From NCBI RefSeq assembly GCF_040869045.1, contig NC_090321.1, positions 77,533,183 through 77,597,182 of the forward strand: a DNA stretch of 64,000 nucleotides. The letters run 5' to 3'. Under the pieces are notes generated by a model, which worked only from the letters and a program-made list of their open reading frames with translations, ran no database searches and was not told the DNA's origin. Made by a program: the position numbers and the translations under genes. Source of the stretch: Eurosta solidaginis (Eukaryota > Arthropoda > Insecta > Diptera > Tephritidae). Of this stretch, positions 13,101-23,172 are shown one piece after another (within the stretch, counting starts at the first letter, position 1; each line of letters begins with the position of its first letter).

Positions 13101-13400
13101 TCAATCCTGCCGCAGAAATCCCTCCAGGAGGATCGCTTTCGAATTCGGATTGCTTTTTTTATATATATTTATTTTCGTTTTATAAGCAGCCCATAAGGAT
13201 TCATGTCCATCATGCTTTGCTTTATTAAAGGCCGCCCTACATGACTTCCTAAGCTTATCAAGATCGGACGACCACCATGGTGGTTTGTGAGTTTCCATAA
13301 CCTTTTTAGTCGGGCAAGCCCTATCTAAAGCATTCCTACATTTTTGGCTGACATTATTTACAAACACGTCCAGCTCCTCCTCGCTTTCTGGGGCTCGCAC
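13101..13400 (-). pseudogene. LOA LINE linker between endonuclease and RT
   Basis: Frame with CRNALDRACPTKKVMETHKP and PPWWSSDLDKLRKSCRAAFN, the pattern that commonly joins endonuclease and RT in this LINE group. It is separated from the frames on either side by frameshifts. Confidence 0.7.
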
Positions 13401-13606
13401 CTCTTCAGATAGCTTTTTACCTATTATCTTCTTATAGTAGCCCCATTTCGTTATTCTAATATTTTGTATGTACTTAGGACTTGTGTGCGCCTGTGATATA
13501 GAAAAGCCTATATCTCTATGGTCAGAAAAGGAGTGCTCGGCTCCTCGTAATGAAATTGGGGTAATTTCCCCTATTACATATACTTAGATTAGTGCCTAAA
13601 AGATAG

Positions 13607-14191
13607 TTAAATAAAGACAACTCGGTAATTTGTATCACTGCTGCCCCACTGGGCGCGATGAGCATTGGCATCGCCTCCGAGTAGGATGAAATAATTTTGT
13701 GGATTTGCTGCTCTCACGAACTCCCTGAAATTATCCGGTGGTAATGAGCCTTGGTGATCGTGCCCTAGGTAGAAGGAAGCAAGTTTAAAGCTCCTCCCTA
13801 ACACCTCGACGCTAACCGCTGTCAGATCCTCGTCGCTAAAATTGGGTAGAAGAAAACCATTAAGAGTAGACTTAGCCAATATACATGTGCGAGGCTTACC
13901 CTTTTCCTGAGCGCTATAAAGCTTATACGCTGGTGTCCGCAGGCCACAGATCCTTTTGCCAGTTATCCACGGCTCCTGGACTAGTATGATGTCTACCGCA
14001 CCTGAAGACAGGTGCAGTAGGAGTGCAGCTGATGCTGCTTTGCAGTGATGCAGGTTTATTTGGAGGACCCGAATCACTGTTTTTTGCGCTCTCCTCCGTC
14101 GCGTCCGAATCGCCATCCTCCAGAAGCTGACCCTCAGAGTACAACCCTCTGAGAGCCAAGCTTCCGCTCGAGCCTGACGAAGCGTAGCCAC
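13607..14191 (-). pseudogene. LOA LINE endonuclease domain
   Basis: AP-endonuclease-like domain: VLQINLHHCKAASAALLLHL (Asn-bearing first block), DIILVQEPWITGKRICGL (Glu block), FKLASFYLGH, FILLGGDANAHRAQWGSSD (D-N block). The C-terminal SDH block lies out of frame further on, near 13535 (FSDHRDIGFS on the minus strand). It would nick target DNA for primed reverse transcription. Confidence 0.85.
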
Positions 14192-14824
14192 CAGTTTCTT
14201 CGCCCTCGTCTACCTCCATCTCGTCTTCACGGGGGGGGGGGGGGGGGGGGGGGGAGTTCAACCACCTCCGTACTAGACTCAAGGTTTACCAAGGCTTCAA
14301 TGTCAGCCTTGAAGCCGTAGCTTACCAAGAAATCCTGCCATTTCAGCGCTTCGACGCTTGCTCTGTCGAGCAGCAGGACTATCTGCATTGTAGCCCGTTC
14401 AATCTTCTCCACGTTAACCACCTTCCAGTTTTGGGTCGGTAGACCCGGGTTGTACTCCTGGACCAGCTCCAGGATGTCAGCTGGGTCCGTTGGCGTCACT
14501 GGAACCCAGGCTCTCGCCCTTGGTCGTGAGGGGATATCACGCGCCTCCACTACCTTGAGGCGAGCGCCCGGATACACCTCACCTATCAGCGAGACGGTGG
14601 CGAGCGGTGAGACCGCTGGCGCTTCGAGACTTCATCGCTCTCGACCCAGTCCAGCCTGAAGTCCGGCAACATTTGTTTTGCCCAAGCAAGGTTACGCTGC
14701 GCCTTTGCCCAGTCCTCCGCAGAAACTTCCCCGAGGCATTCCTGCGCAGGATCCGGGCAGCCCAGTGCTTGTCCTGGTGACTGGGCTTTTTTAGTCCCTT
14801 GACCCTAGAGCCGGCCACCCCCAC
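14000..14824 (-). pseudogene. LOA LINE ORF1 region with 24-base homopolymer
   Basis: ORF1 pieces: frame 14577-14227 (ARAWVPVTPTDPADILELVQ..) runs into a poly-Pro stretch and stops, while the continuing sense (REDEMEVDEGEETGG, then SLALRGLYSEGQLLEDGDSD) lies in another frame on the far side. The break is a run of 24 C on this strand (G at 14231-14254). By my count 23 or 26 would keep the two halves in frame. The product would be a Gag-like nucleic-acid-binding protein. Upstream, 15027-14579 also holds coding-like minus-strand sequence. Confidence 0.6.
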
Positions 14825-15650
14825 ATCCCTGGAGCCCCAGCATCCAAACCGCCAGACGCTTGACGCTGAGTGGCAGCCTTGCTGGTGGCTACGAGTTGGG
14901 CGGCAGCCGCCCCAAAGGCCACCCGGTCGGTGGCGCCTCCCCGAGAGGTACCGGCCTTCGGAATACCCAGGCTGGATTTTCCCTCCGCCCTACTCTGCCT
15001 AGCTCGGCCCTTGGCCCTACAACCCACGAGTTCTATCAGCTAACTTAAGGCCCGGCTGAGCCGTAGCCTTTGCGGAGCAAGCTCCTGTCGACTTCTTAAC
15101 AGGAGAGCCGCCCTCCTTATTATTTCTAAAAATGTTTCCTCCATACTAAAAACATCCCACGAGTAGCGGATAAGGGGAAAGGTCCACCCGGACAGAGATC
15201 TGCGATGTCCGGGTAAGGCTTAATAGCATCGAAGGTCGCCCGGTATTCGATGCACTCCGTTTGCGACTGGGCTATTTATGGGCCCCCAGCCAGGCTGATC
15301 CTCGGCACGGGTCGTAGAACACCTTGGTCCAGCCCATTAAGGAGGAAGGGAGAGAAAAAGGAAGCGAAAAAATAAAAAAAGATAGGGTTAAGGGGGGGAA
15401 GGAAGGTCGCCGTTCGAATTAGCCGCCGAAGCGTTACCAGGTGCCATCAGGAGGAGGCTCCGCCCCTACATGAGGGAGGGAGGGTGTAAAAACACCTACG
15501 AGTCGACGTTTTGGGCTGACGCCGGTGAGTGCAAGGCGCAACACCCCCATGAAAGGCACCCTTCGCCTCGGGTAAGTGAGGTTTATAATTGGGTTGGATA
15601 AGCTATAAATTGCGCTAGCAATCCCTTGAGAGGGTTGCGCTCCGCAACCT

Positions 15651-15899
15651 AATGAATCATTTGGTTATTTAGTCGTCTTCATTTGGGTATTTAGTCGTGA
15701 AAGTTTCCCATTTTCTGTGTGAATGTATTTCAGACAAGGAATAGGGATTTCGTGTTGGGTATTCTGATTATGGGGATCTTGATTTTGGTGATGAAGAGGG
15801 TAACCTCAACTCATTTTGCGGTACGTATTTGGAGCTAGTGTAAATGTAATATTAAAAACATCGTCATTATTACAACTTTTCATTCTGTCTTTAAAATAG
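15651..15899. other. End of the cassette A intron
   Basis: Short noncoding stretch between the LINE 5' end and exon 2. It ends in the acceptor CTGTCTTTAAAATAG. The LINE starts near ATTAGGTTGCGGAGCGCAAC on the minus strand. Confidence 0.5.
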
Positions 15900-16208
15900 C
15901 TTTACTCTCGTCCAAAATCTATCCGCCCACATGCGCACTCATACCGGTGAAAAGCCATACAAGTGCAAGTACTGCGAAAGCGCCTATAGGCAAATGAATG
16001 CACTACATAGCCATTTACGTATGCATCTGGGTGTAAATATTTATAGATGCAAGTTTTGCCCATTGGCGTTTCCTTTAGCTTCGAAGCTACGATTACACTT
16101 AACGTCTCATAAAAACGAAGATGCAGAAACGCGTGAACGAAATATGACAGCTTTAAAGGAAGAAGAGGCCAAATTAAAGCAGAAACTTTTTGAGAGAAAA
16201 CCTAAAAG
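15900..16208 (+). CDS. C2H2 zinc-finger cassette A, exon 2
   Basis: The first base completes the split Arg codon of exon 1, then FTLVQNLSA-H-MRT-H finishes finger 2. Linker TGEKPYK leads to finger 3 (C-KY-C-ESAYRQMNALHS-H-LRM-H), then LGVNIYR and finger 4 (C-KF-C-PLAFPLASKLRL-H-LTS-H). A charged tail follows (KNEDAETRERNMTALKEEEAKLKQ), probably helical. The exon end is ambiguous: AGGTAAG at 16207 reads as Arg-stop if retained or as a strong splice donor after AG. If spliced, the exon is phase 2 at both ends and can join cassette B exon 1. DNA-binding role inferred from fold. Confidence 0.87.
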
Positions 16209-16943
16209 GTAAGAAAATAACGTGGCATTAACAGAATATTTGATCACCGTAATGTAGTGGTAGTCAAACAGTTTCAAATATGACCGCTTTTTTTGGGCGT
16301 GTTATTAGATATCGGACAAAAAAAAAAGTGAAGAATTTTATAATGTATTATTTTCCCTTCCCTTTTTTGCTAATAGAATATGCTCGCAATGTGTTTTGAA
16401 TTCGAAATCATCAGATGGTTTTTTTTACCTATGAAAAGATCTAATTTAAATGAAACTATTTAGTTATATTTGATAACAATTTTATTAATAAGAAGGCATA
16501 TTATTTACATATACACGGAAACGTATTAACATTATTGGTGTGGAAAAAAATTAATTTTGTCAATTTTTTTCGTACATATGTATGCTTTATCTTCGGTTTG
16601 CTTTGTACTTTCGTAAAAAAGGCGTGTGTCCATATACATTACTTGCAAAGTTGACATCGGTGATCGTTTAATAAGTCATTGCTGAAAAAGGTTTCAACTT
16701 CAACGTGATCTTCCATAAAATGGTTCACAAATACCTCCCCAATGCTGTTCATAACTTGAATAATTAAATACAATTTAATATTAGTTTTATCAAGCTTTCG
16801 TACGTTTTGTCTTATAATTTTTTCGCTTTGTAAACATAGACTTATAACATCGCTCGAAGGCGGAATATATGGGCCCTGATTTTATAAAGCCGATAACCTA
16901 CGCCAATAAGCTGTTCACTGCAACTTAAGCATATTAATTTGTG
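16209..16943. other. AT-rich sequence, probable P-element 3' flank
   Basis: No gene supported up to about 16620. From about 16640 the minus strand carries weak coding resemblance to the end of a P-type transposase, such as cysteine-bearing words near 16650 and 16920, but it is too broken to call. No inverted end was recognised. Confidence 0.35.
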
Positions 16944-17280
16944 CTATAACATCCAGGATACAAAACCGGCTATATAACGTACGACCTCGTCGACAAATGG
17001 AGAAAGTTGCCACAAGGTGTCAACAAATGCATAGTCAAATTCACCCGTCGTGTCAAATTGTAGTTTCGATTTTTTGCTTATGCCAAAAGAAACACTTAAA
17101 ATTTCTAAATTATCAAAACTACAGTTTTCGTTTTGAAATTCCTTTAATTCATGTCGAACTAAAAGACGTTTATAGGCACTCTTGAATTGCTCGGAATTCA
17201 GGTTATTGTTAAAACCACCTCTTCCACGAATGGCGCCAAAAAAGATCTCTAGAAAATCCTGAGAGGGTTCATACGTCAAC
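16944..17280 (-). pseudogene. P-element transposase, C-terminal part
   Basis: Minus-strand frame starting TYEPSQDFLEIFFGAIRGRG and containing GFNNNLNSEQFKSAYKRLL. This matches the P/THAP9-type C-terminal block (YKLSQDHLE.LF..IR..GG.NNNP...F..A...LL). It is the direct continuation of the frame cut at 18985: both broken edges share the 10-bp duplication ATACGTCAAC, and YLLTY is split there. It acts in cut-and-paste transposition in the family; this copy is dead. Confidence 0.82.
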
Positions 17281-18984
17281 TATGCTAACCAGGGGGGGTT
17301 AAGATCGTGGCGTATGCCGACGACGTGGCGATCTTGGTCTCTGGTCCTTTCCCCTCCGTAATGAGCGAAATCATGGAAAGGGCCTTGGCTAAACTCAGCA
17401 GGTGGGCACAGGGATGTGGCCTTAGGTTAAATCCCCACAAGACGGACCTGCTTCTCTTCACGAGAAAGTACAAGCCACCTGCCTTCAGACTACCATTCTT
17501 AAACGGCCAGCAACTAACCCTGTCATCGAGTACCAAGTATCTGGGACTAACAATTGACTGCAAGTTGAATTGGGAAGTATGCATCGAAAAGCGGGTACGG
17601 AAGGCCTGCATCGCCTTCTATGCCTGCAAATCAATGTTTGCTAAGAAATGGGGACTCAAGGCAAGCATGGTACTTTGGGTGTACGAGGCGGTGGTGCGAC
17701 CGTTGCTTACCTATGGTTCCATAGTCTGGTGGGAAGCTCTAAGTAAGAGCTACAATCTCACCAGCGTGCAAAAAGTCCAGCGCACTGCGTGCGTTGGTGC
17801 CATAGGTACCGGACGCTCTTGCCTCACAGCTGCTTTATACCCCATTTTGCACCGCCTTCCGATCGACTTGCATATACTTTGTACATCGTCACAAACCGCA
17901 CTGAGGGGAGTCTGGGTGCTGGAAGATACTCAGCAAGGGCATAGTAGTATCCTAAAGAAACTTCCGCATGGTACATGTAGTACCGAGACAGATTACTACC
18001 CTCGCAAATTGAAGTTTGAGTACGGTTGTAATACCGCCGACGACATCCAAATCTACACTGACGGCTCCAAGATGGAATCGGGAGTGGGGGCCGGAGTCTT
18101 CTCTGAGTCCCTAGATTTTTCTGCAACATTCAGACTCCCATCGCACTGCAGCGTGTTTCAAGCAGAAATCCTCCCGATTTGGCAAGTCTGCAAATCACTG
18201 GAGGGCTTGAATGTAGCTGGTAAAGTTTGCATCCTGTCGGATAGCCAAGCAGCGATAAAAGCGCTTTCCTCGCCACACATTAACTCAAAATTAGTGTGAG
18301 CTTGTAAGCGACTCATATCCCAGTTATCCACCAATCTAGAACTACGCGTTATCTGGGTCCCGGGTCATAGGGGGATAGAGGGTAACGAGAAGGCCGACGA
18401 GCTAGCACGCAGGGGCTCATCGGAGATGAACGAGGAAATAACCAGTGTCGAAGTAGGCATACCCTTAGCAGTAGCCAAGGGGAATATCCAAAGCTTATAC
18501 TTGAAGAAAGCACAAACAAAGTGGAACAACATCACCACCAATATCAAAATCCATTTGGCCAAACTATGATGGAAAGAGGACGAGAAGTCTTCTGAACAAA
18601 TGCAGGACTAACACACGCAAACTGATAGCAGTCTGCACCGGTCATTGGGCAGTAGGTACGCATGCGGAAAAGATTGACATTCCGTATAACGACCACTGCA
18701 GAAGCTGCAAAGATCCAAATGCCAGGGAACAGTAGAACACTTTATGTGTAAATGCCCAGCTCTAGCTAGAGCCCGGCTGAGGTTCCTTGGAACCCCGTTT
18801 CTAGAAGACCTCAGAGGGTTAGCTGTGATAGCAATCCCGAATATTCTTAATTTTATCAACAACTCTGGCTGGTTATAATACATTGACCGTAACATTCCGT
18901 AGGTTTTTAGACGAGTTACATGGCATCAAAACGGCTTTAAATAGCTACTTCGGCGACCAGGGTCGCAGCCATTTCACCTTCCTT
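17281..18984 (+). mobile_element. LOA-type LINE insertion in the P transposase (10-bp TSD)
   Basis: 5'-truncated LINE of 1.7 kb flanked by perfect ATACGTCAAC copies (17271-17280 and 18985-18994). It begins inside RT: IVAYADDVAILVSGPFP with the catalytic YADD intact, LNPHKTDLLLFTRKYK, SSTKYLGLTIDCKLNWE. RNase H follows (IQIYTDGSKMESGVGAGVF, FQAEILPIWQVC, ILSDSQAAIKAL), then stops after NSKLV. Beyond the stop the sense continues in other frames with ITWVPGHRGIEGNEKADELA-type sequence at about 18340-18420 and a C-terminal CKCPALARARLRF block near 18740. Confidence 0.85.
17307..18299 (+). pseudogene. LOA LINE RT/RNase H open frame
   Basis: A 330-residue uninterrupted frame in the LINE above. Its first ~120 residues are RT palm/thumb with YADD, followed by a connection (VQKVQRTACVGAIGTGRS..) and RNase H with Asp (TDGSKM), Glu (QAEILP) and Asp (LSDSQAAIKAL) visible. 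A premature TGA after NSKLV removes the final catalytic part. It is in better condition than the LOA copy at 12-13 kb. Confidence 0.85.
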
Positions 18985-20130
18985 ATACGTCAACAAATAG
19001 TATTGGCCAAACGCCTTAGGTTTCATATATAACTCCAACATTTTTTGAAAATCAATAATTAGGCCAAGAAAACCAAGTTTTTACCAGTTCTTATCAGAGG
19101 AATATTATCAACGTTGCGCAAAGTTAATATATATTCTATAAATACTTCCGTCCGCGCTTTTAATTTAAAAAAAGTCTCTTCAGTAACGGGTCCATCAAAT
19201 TCCTTCTTAGAATATCTATTTTTACAGTTCAAAATGTCGCCAATATTATTAAAATTCATACAAAGTTCTGCAATAACATTACTGCCGTCAAATTTTGTAT
19301 TTATTACGTGGTCTGGTAAGATATTTTCTAAGAATAAAAGCGGTTTACCCACACTTCCGCTCAGTGTTTGTATAGCCAATTTAACGTTCATAATGCTATT
19401 TTTATAATTAATATGTTTCTTTGTTAATTTATTCGCTATACGCAGTCCTTGTTTTTGAACGTTGTACAAGTCAAGCAGAAATTTCCATTCAATTAGTTGT
19501 CCATCTTCCGTCTTTATAACTTTTTGTCGCCCAAACAATTCCGTACTAATTTAATCATGTGCAAAAATCAAAAAAAATATATACTTTATCTTTCGTAGCA
19601 GGATTTATGAACGTTGGATTAAATTTTGATCTATACGTGAAATTGGCTCCTAAACTAGTACACATGGTAACATTTGTTGGTGCACCATTAGAAGTAATGG
19701 AATACACCCGAGCTCCGCAGCTATGCAATGCATAAAGTGCTTCGATCACTAGAGAGACCTGCCCCTCATCACGTTGAGAACGTATTAATAAATATCCATT
19801 TGGTATCTTCCAATTGTAAAGTGAAACAGCCATTATTACTAAGACGCTGTTGGCGATGGGAATGGAGTAATTTTCTTCATATTCTTGAATTATACCCATA
19901 TCTATTCTATATCTATTTGCTCCCTAATAGCCATTTCATCAATTACGAGACTCACCAATACGATTGTCTTTTGTCCTCAAGGAAATTGCCTCTAAAGCCT
20001 GTGTTATAAAACCAGGTGAGCCATCAATAATTTGATACCACCTCCTTAATGTAGATGGATATTAATATTTAAAGGCTGCAAGTGTCGAAAATATGCTTGC
20101 GATATCAGAATTGTAGCTAAGTAGTTACAG
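18985..20130 (-). pseudogene. P-element transposase, central part
   Basis: Minus-strand sequence in the order expected for a P/THAP9 transposase. RRWYQIIDGSPGFITQALEA lies near 20020. Frame 19899-19555 contains IPNGYLLIRSQRDEGQVSLV and LHSCGARVYSITSNGAPTNV, the catalytic-domain DGAP-type block, here SNGAP with the Asp replaced. Frame 19538-19059 contains DGQLIEWKFLLDLYNVQKQG, KLTKKHINYKNSIMNVKLAI and VTEETFFKLKARTEVFIEYI. Then GFLGLIIDFQKMLELYM runs to YLLTY at the LINE junction. Stops and frameshifts separate the parts. No coding after the break is shared with the LINE. Confidence 0.85.
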
Positions 20131-20204
20131 CATCCCACTGCTATTAAGAAATTCGAACTCATTTTTTTCAGATTGAAATTATACACGGAAATACTTTCTT
20201 ACTA

Positions 20205-20860
20205 GAATCAATAGTCATGCTTGGAGGTAACTCAATGAATTCAGTGATTGGTGGCAGCGGTTGATAATGTTGCGAAAGGTGATGCGGATCGCTCACGGTA
20301 ACAATATCTAAAATATAAATATAAAATCCTTTTCTGTAAGTATATGGAAAAATGGATGTGTGGTTTATAAGAAAATTAATTGTATGAACCGGATAAACAT
20401 AAATAATACACTCCTACCGAAAGCAATATTCATGCTAGTCGTAAGCTCCATGATTGTACTGGGTGTAAATCCAACTTCTGATGTTCTGACATTCATTATG
20501 TATGTATGTATGTAGTCGATGTAACTATATCTAAAATAAGATAGCATAATTGTTATGCAAATAAAAAAAAAACAAAAATAATCCTTACATACTGGAATCA
20601 ATATCCATGCCATCAGTTACAAAACTCGTTGTTTTAAAATGTTTAGAACAAACGTTAATCATATGCCGGTATGTATCTTCAATACCGCATGCTTCCATCC
20701 ACTTTCTCCCAAGCCCAGCATTTTGGGTATACTGAAATAGAAAATGTTTTAATTATTTCATAAACCGATGTAATTTACTTACTCATCTAGGCGCCTCTCT
20801 TTATGTGCATGATCTTTGCAGAGATAGCATAATCTCGGCAATTTTTTTTTTGAATAGTTT
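20205..20860 (-). pseudogene. P-element transposase, THAP domain and linker exons
   Basis: Minus-strand exon-like block at about 20731-20593 reads KWMEACGIEDTYRHMINVCS then KHFKTTSFVTDGMDIDS, the second half of a THAP zinc finger (C-X2-H pair in VCSKHF). Upstream, about 20860-20780 reads CYLCKDHAHKERRL, a plausible first Cys pair. A later block (20310-20205) reads DIVTVSDPHHLSQHYQPLPP and looks like the linker after THAP. Splice-like GTAAGT and CAG edges are present, but phases do not all agree, fitting decay. THAP binds the transposon ends in the family. Confidence 0.7.
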
Positions 20861-21059
20861 TTATTTTAAATTATTTTCCAACAATAACCGATTTCACAAT
20901 GAATACTTGATGTGCTCATGTATTCTTCAAAGCTAAATTGTCATTTCAGGTACATTCGTTCATCGAATTTCTTTTTCTAATTTTTATATTTCTGTACTTT
21001 GATGTTGGGGAATGTACCTTGTGTTTTCTAGCAATATAGGAGTATTACATATATGAAGA
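20861..21059. other. Noncoding, upstream side of the P remnant
   Basis: AT-rich sequence. No inverted end starting CATG could be found that would close the P element here. Confidence 0.35.
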
Positions 21060-21202
21060 ATAAACTAAAATAAAATAGATCTTGGATTTTAATGTTATAA
21101 TCTTTACATTAGTAATAATTTTTTTTATTAAATGGCTGGGCTGCGGGATTAGAAATACGACAACTCGAAATCGAATCTAAGCACGGGGAGGATCATTGTT
21201 TA
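21060..21202 (+). repeat. Dispersed repeat, left half (copy broken by an LTR)
   Basis: Shares ATAGATCTTGGATTTTAATG and ATTAAATGGCTGGGCTGCGG, followed by GATTAGAAATACGACAACTC, with 26265-26400. In this copy the match breaks near the solo LTR and resumes at about 22165 with GGGGAGAATCAAAC.., whereas the 26.3-kb copy is continuous. Confidence 0.6.
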
Positions 21203-21206
21203 CTAT

Positions 21207-21783
21207 TGTCACGAATATTAGCAACACTAAGGGCTACTGCCATCTCTAGGCCGATAATTCAATCATTATGTATCTACATAAACGAATCAATAATTGCGTC
21301 TACACATATGTACGTATACGAGCAGCGGAGAATCAATGCACAAACACATGCATATATCTAAGATACTCCTGAAAGTATGCAATGAGAGAAGCTATAAAAT
21401 CGTGCAATTGTAGTTTCAGCTGAGAAATTTGAGAGCTGATGGACTAGTAGATTCTGGAAATGGAAGCGCCTAGAAGATGCGAACGTTGAAATCAGAGAGT
21501 ATAAAAGGCAGCAAATGTAGAGGCGCTGGAATTCAGTTTGAGTTGAGCTATCAAGCAGTTATTGATTAAGCACGCAATCTGTCGGGCAATAGTAGAGTTT
21601 CATTTGAGCTATCAATCAGTTTGGTTGTTAAGCAAGCTAGTTGCAAAGTATAAGTGTAATTGTGAAGTACTTTAATAAAGGCCATTTTTCCATTATTCAA
21701 TATTGGAGTTATTTATTCAACAGTTTAGGGATTCGAACCTAGCAGAAGGGCAAATAAGAGGATTTGCAAGTAAAATCGTTACA
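21207..21783 (+). mobile_element. Solo LTR, family X, plus orientation (TSD CTAT)
   Basis: 577-bp LTR running TGTCACGAAT..AATCGTTACA, flanked by CTAT on both sides (21203-21206, 21784-21787). It contains a TATA box (GAGTATAAAAGGC near 21498) and AATAAAG near 21673. The copy at 54506-55032 is the same family in opposite orientation. The 4-bp duplication suggests a Ty3/gypsy element; no internal part remains, so it formed by LTR-LTR recombination. Confidence 0.85.
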
Positions 21784-21787
21784 CTAT

Positions 21788-22440
21788 ATAGTTTTGCAGC
21801 TTAAATTGAGGTTATGTTACGAATTGAGTGGAAGGCAGTCGAATGGGGTGGAATGAAGAATAGGAGGAAGAGCAGAGATAAATTCATCAATATACCTTCA
21901 ATCTATGTTTCAATATTACAGATAAATGTAGAAAAAATAACTAAATACTTGAATATAAACAAATATTTTCTCTTCACTACTGCAAATAAGGTGTCCTAAG
22001 TGCTATATATTCCAAAATTATCACGTATATATCTGTTTAAGAATTTAACTTGAATTTTCTGAAAGATTCTCGTAATATGGGCATTAGTTTGTGTGTGTTA
22101 GGTTGTGTGTGTTTGTGTGTGCTAATTTTGAGCGGTCAGCTGTTAGTTGCGCTACTTGTTAAGATTTACAATGGGGAGAATCAAACTTCTAATTTAAAAA
22201 ATACAAAGACATTTGATGGAATCTTTGGCGGTTTAGAAATAGGTATAATGACAGCTGATATGTTTAATTCCTTTGAGTTTTTCTGTCATAATAAGGCATA
22301 ATAATTTAATAAAAAAAACTAAAATTCACTAAAATTTACAAATGTATAAAATAAAATAAAATTAAATAATATGTTTTTAACAACGAGACAGGCTCATTTG
22401 CTTCATACAATTCCTTTTTCTCTAACATCAATAACTAAAA
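21788..22440. other. Noncoding, with the right half of the broken dispersed repeat
   Basis: No gene supported. GGGGAGAATCAAACTTC and TGGAATCTTTGGCGGTTTAG at 22172-22240 correspond to 26392-26445. The 83-residue frame at 22050-22301 lies across this repeat and is not a gene. Confidence 0.45.
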
Positions 22441-22605
22441 CTATGAAAGGACGGGAAGAAACGGAAGCAAGCGAAAGAAAAGGAAAGGAATGAAAAGGAA
22501 ACGAAAGGAAGGAAAATTAAGAAAAAAGGGAATAGAGAGAAGACAAGGGAAAAGAAAACAAGAAAAGAAAAGGAAGAAAGGAGAAAAAGGAAACTATGCG
22601 ATTTT
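22441..22605 (+). repeat. Purine-only low-complexity tract
   Basis: About 160 bp consisting almost entirely of A and G (GGAAAGGA/GAAAGAAAAGG words). It is a polypurine tract with no coding meaning, directly before a SINE. Confidence 0.8.
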
Positions 22606-22624
22606 ACAAGGCGTCATGTTCACA

Positions 22625-23010
22625 ACAATTTGGCGGCAACCGTGGTGTGATGGTAGCGTGCTCCGGCTACCACACCGAAGATCCTGGGTTCACGCCCCGG
22701 GCAACCCAACATTAAAATTTTAGAAATACGGTTTTTCAATTAGAAGAAAATTTTTCTAAGCGGGGTCGCCCTTCGGCAATGTTTGGCAAGCACTCCGAGT
22801 GCATATCTGCCATGAAAAGCTCTCAGTGAAAACTCATCTGCCTTGCAGATGCCGTTCGGAGTCGGTATAAAACAAGTAGGTCCTGTCCCGCCAATTTGTA
22901 GGAAAAACTAAAAAGGAGCACGACGCAAATTGGAAGAAAAAGTCGGCCTAAAATCTCTTCGGAAGTTATCGCGCCTTACATTAATTTATTTATTTAATTT
23001 CAATTTGCAG
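22625..23010 (+). mobile_element. tRNA-headed SINE
   Basis: Pol III-type head: A-box-like TGGTGTGATGGTAGCG at 22644 and B-box-like GGGTTCACGCCCC at 22688, the acceptor-like ends of a tRNA with no intact cloverleaf. An unrelated body follows (GAAAATTTTTCTAAGCGGGG, GGCAAGCACTCCGAGTGCAT) and a tail with GATCTCTTCGGA-like and TTATCGCGCCTTACAT words before an ATTTATTTATTT tail. It depends on a partner LINE for movement in the family. It resembles SINEs known from tephritid flies; that placement is from memory and unchecked. Confidence 0.8.
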
Positions 23011-23172
23011 ATGCCGTTCGGAGTCGGTATAAAACAAGTAGGTCCTGTCCCGCCAATTTGTAGGAAAAACTAAAAAGGAGCACGACGCAAATTGGAAGAA
23101 AAAGTCGGCCTAAAATCTCTTCGGAAGTTATCGCGCCTTACATTAATTTATTTATTTAATTTCAATTTGAAT
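23011..23172 (+). repeat. Tandem duplicate of the SINE 3' part
   Basis: 162-bp exact-looking second copy of 22849-23010, starting ATGCCGTTCGGAGTCGG and ending in the ATTTATTTATTT tail. The SINE thus has one head and two 3' halves. Confidence 0.9.

Larger units (their letters stand above)
10806..15650 (-). mobile_element. Near-full-length LOA-type LINE
   Basis: Minus-strand non-LTR retrotransposon of about 4.85 kb with the whole expected order: ORF1 region (about 14824-14000), apurinic-type endonuclease (14191-13607), reverse transcriptase (13013-12036) and RNase H (11829-10927). It ends in a CCTAACCTAACCTA tail at 10806-10822. RNase H after RT plus the 3' CCHC-like remnant suit the LOA/I group. 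It lies inside the cassette A intron, opposite to the host exons. Several frameshifts and a lost catalytic residue show that this copy is inactive. Confidence 0.85.

Noticed and set aside
22050..22301. 83-residue frame with a hydrophobic start resembling a secreted or membrane protein
   Set aside because: Its second half lies on a dispersed repeat shared with 26.4 kb, where the frame is broken.
22630..22715. A possible tRNA gene
   Set aside because: A- and B-box-like words are present, but the fold is degenerate and the sequence runs on into a SINE body with a characteristic tail.
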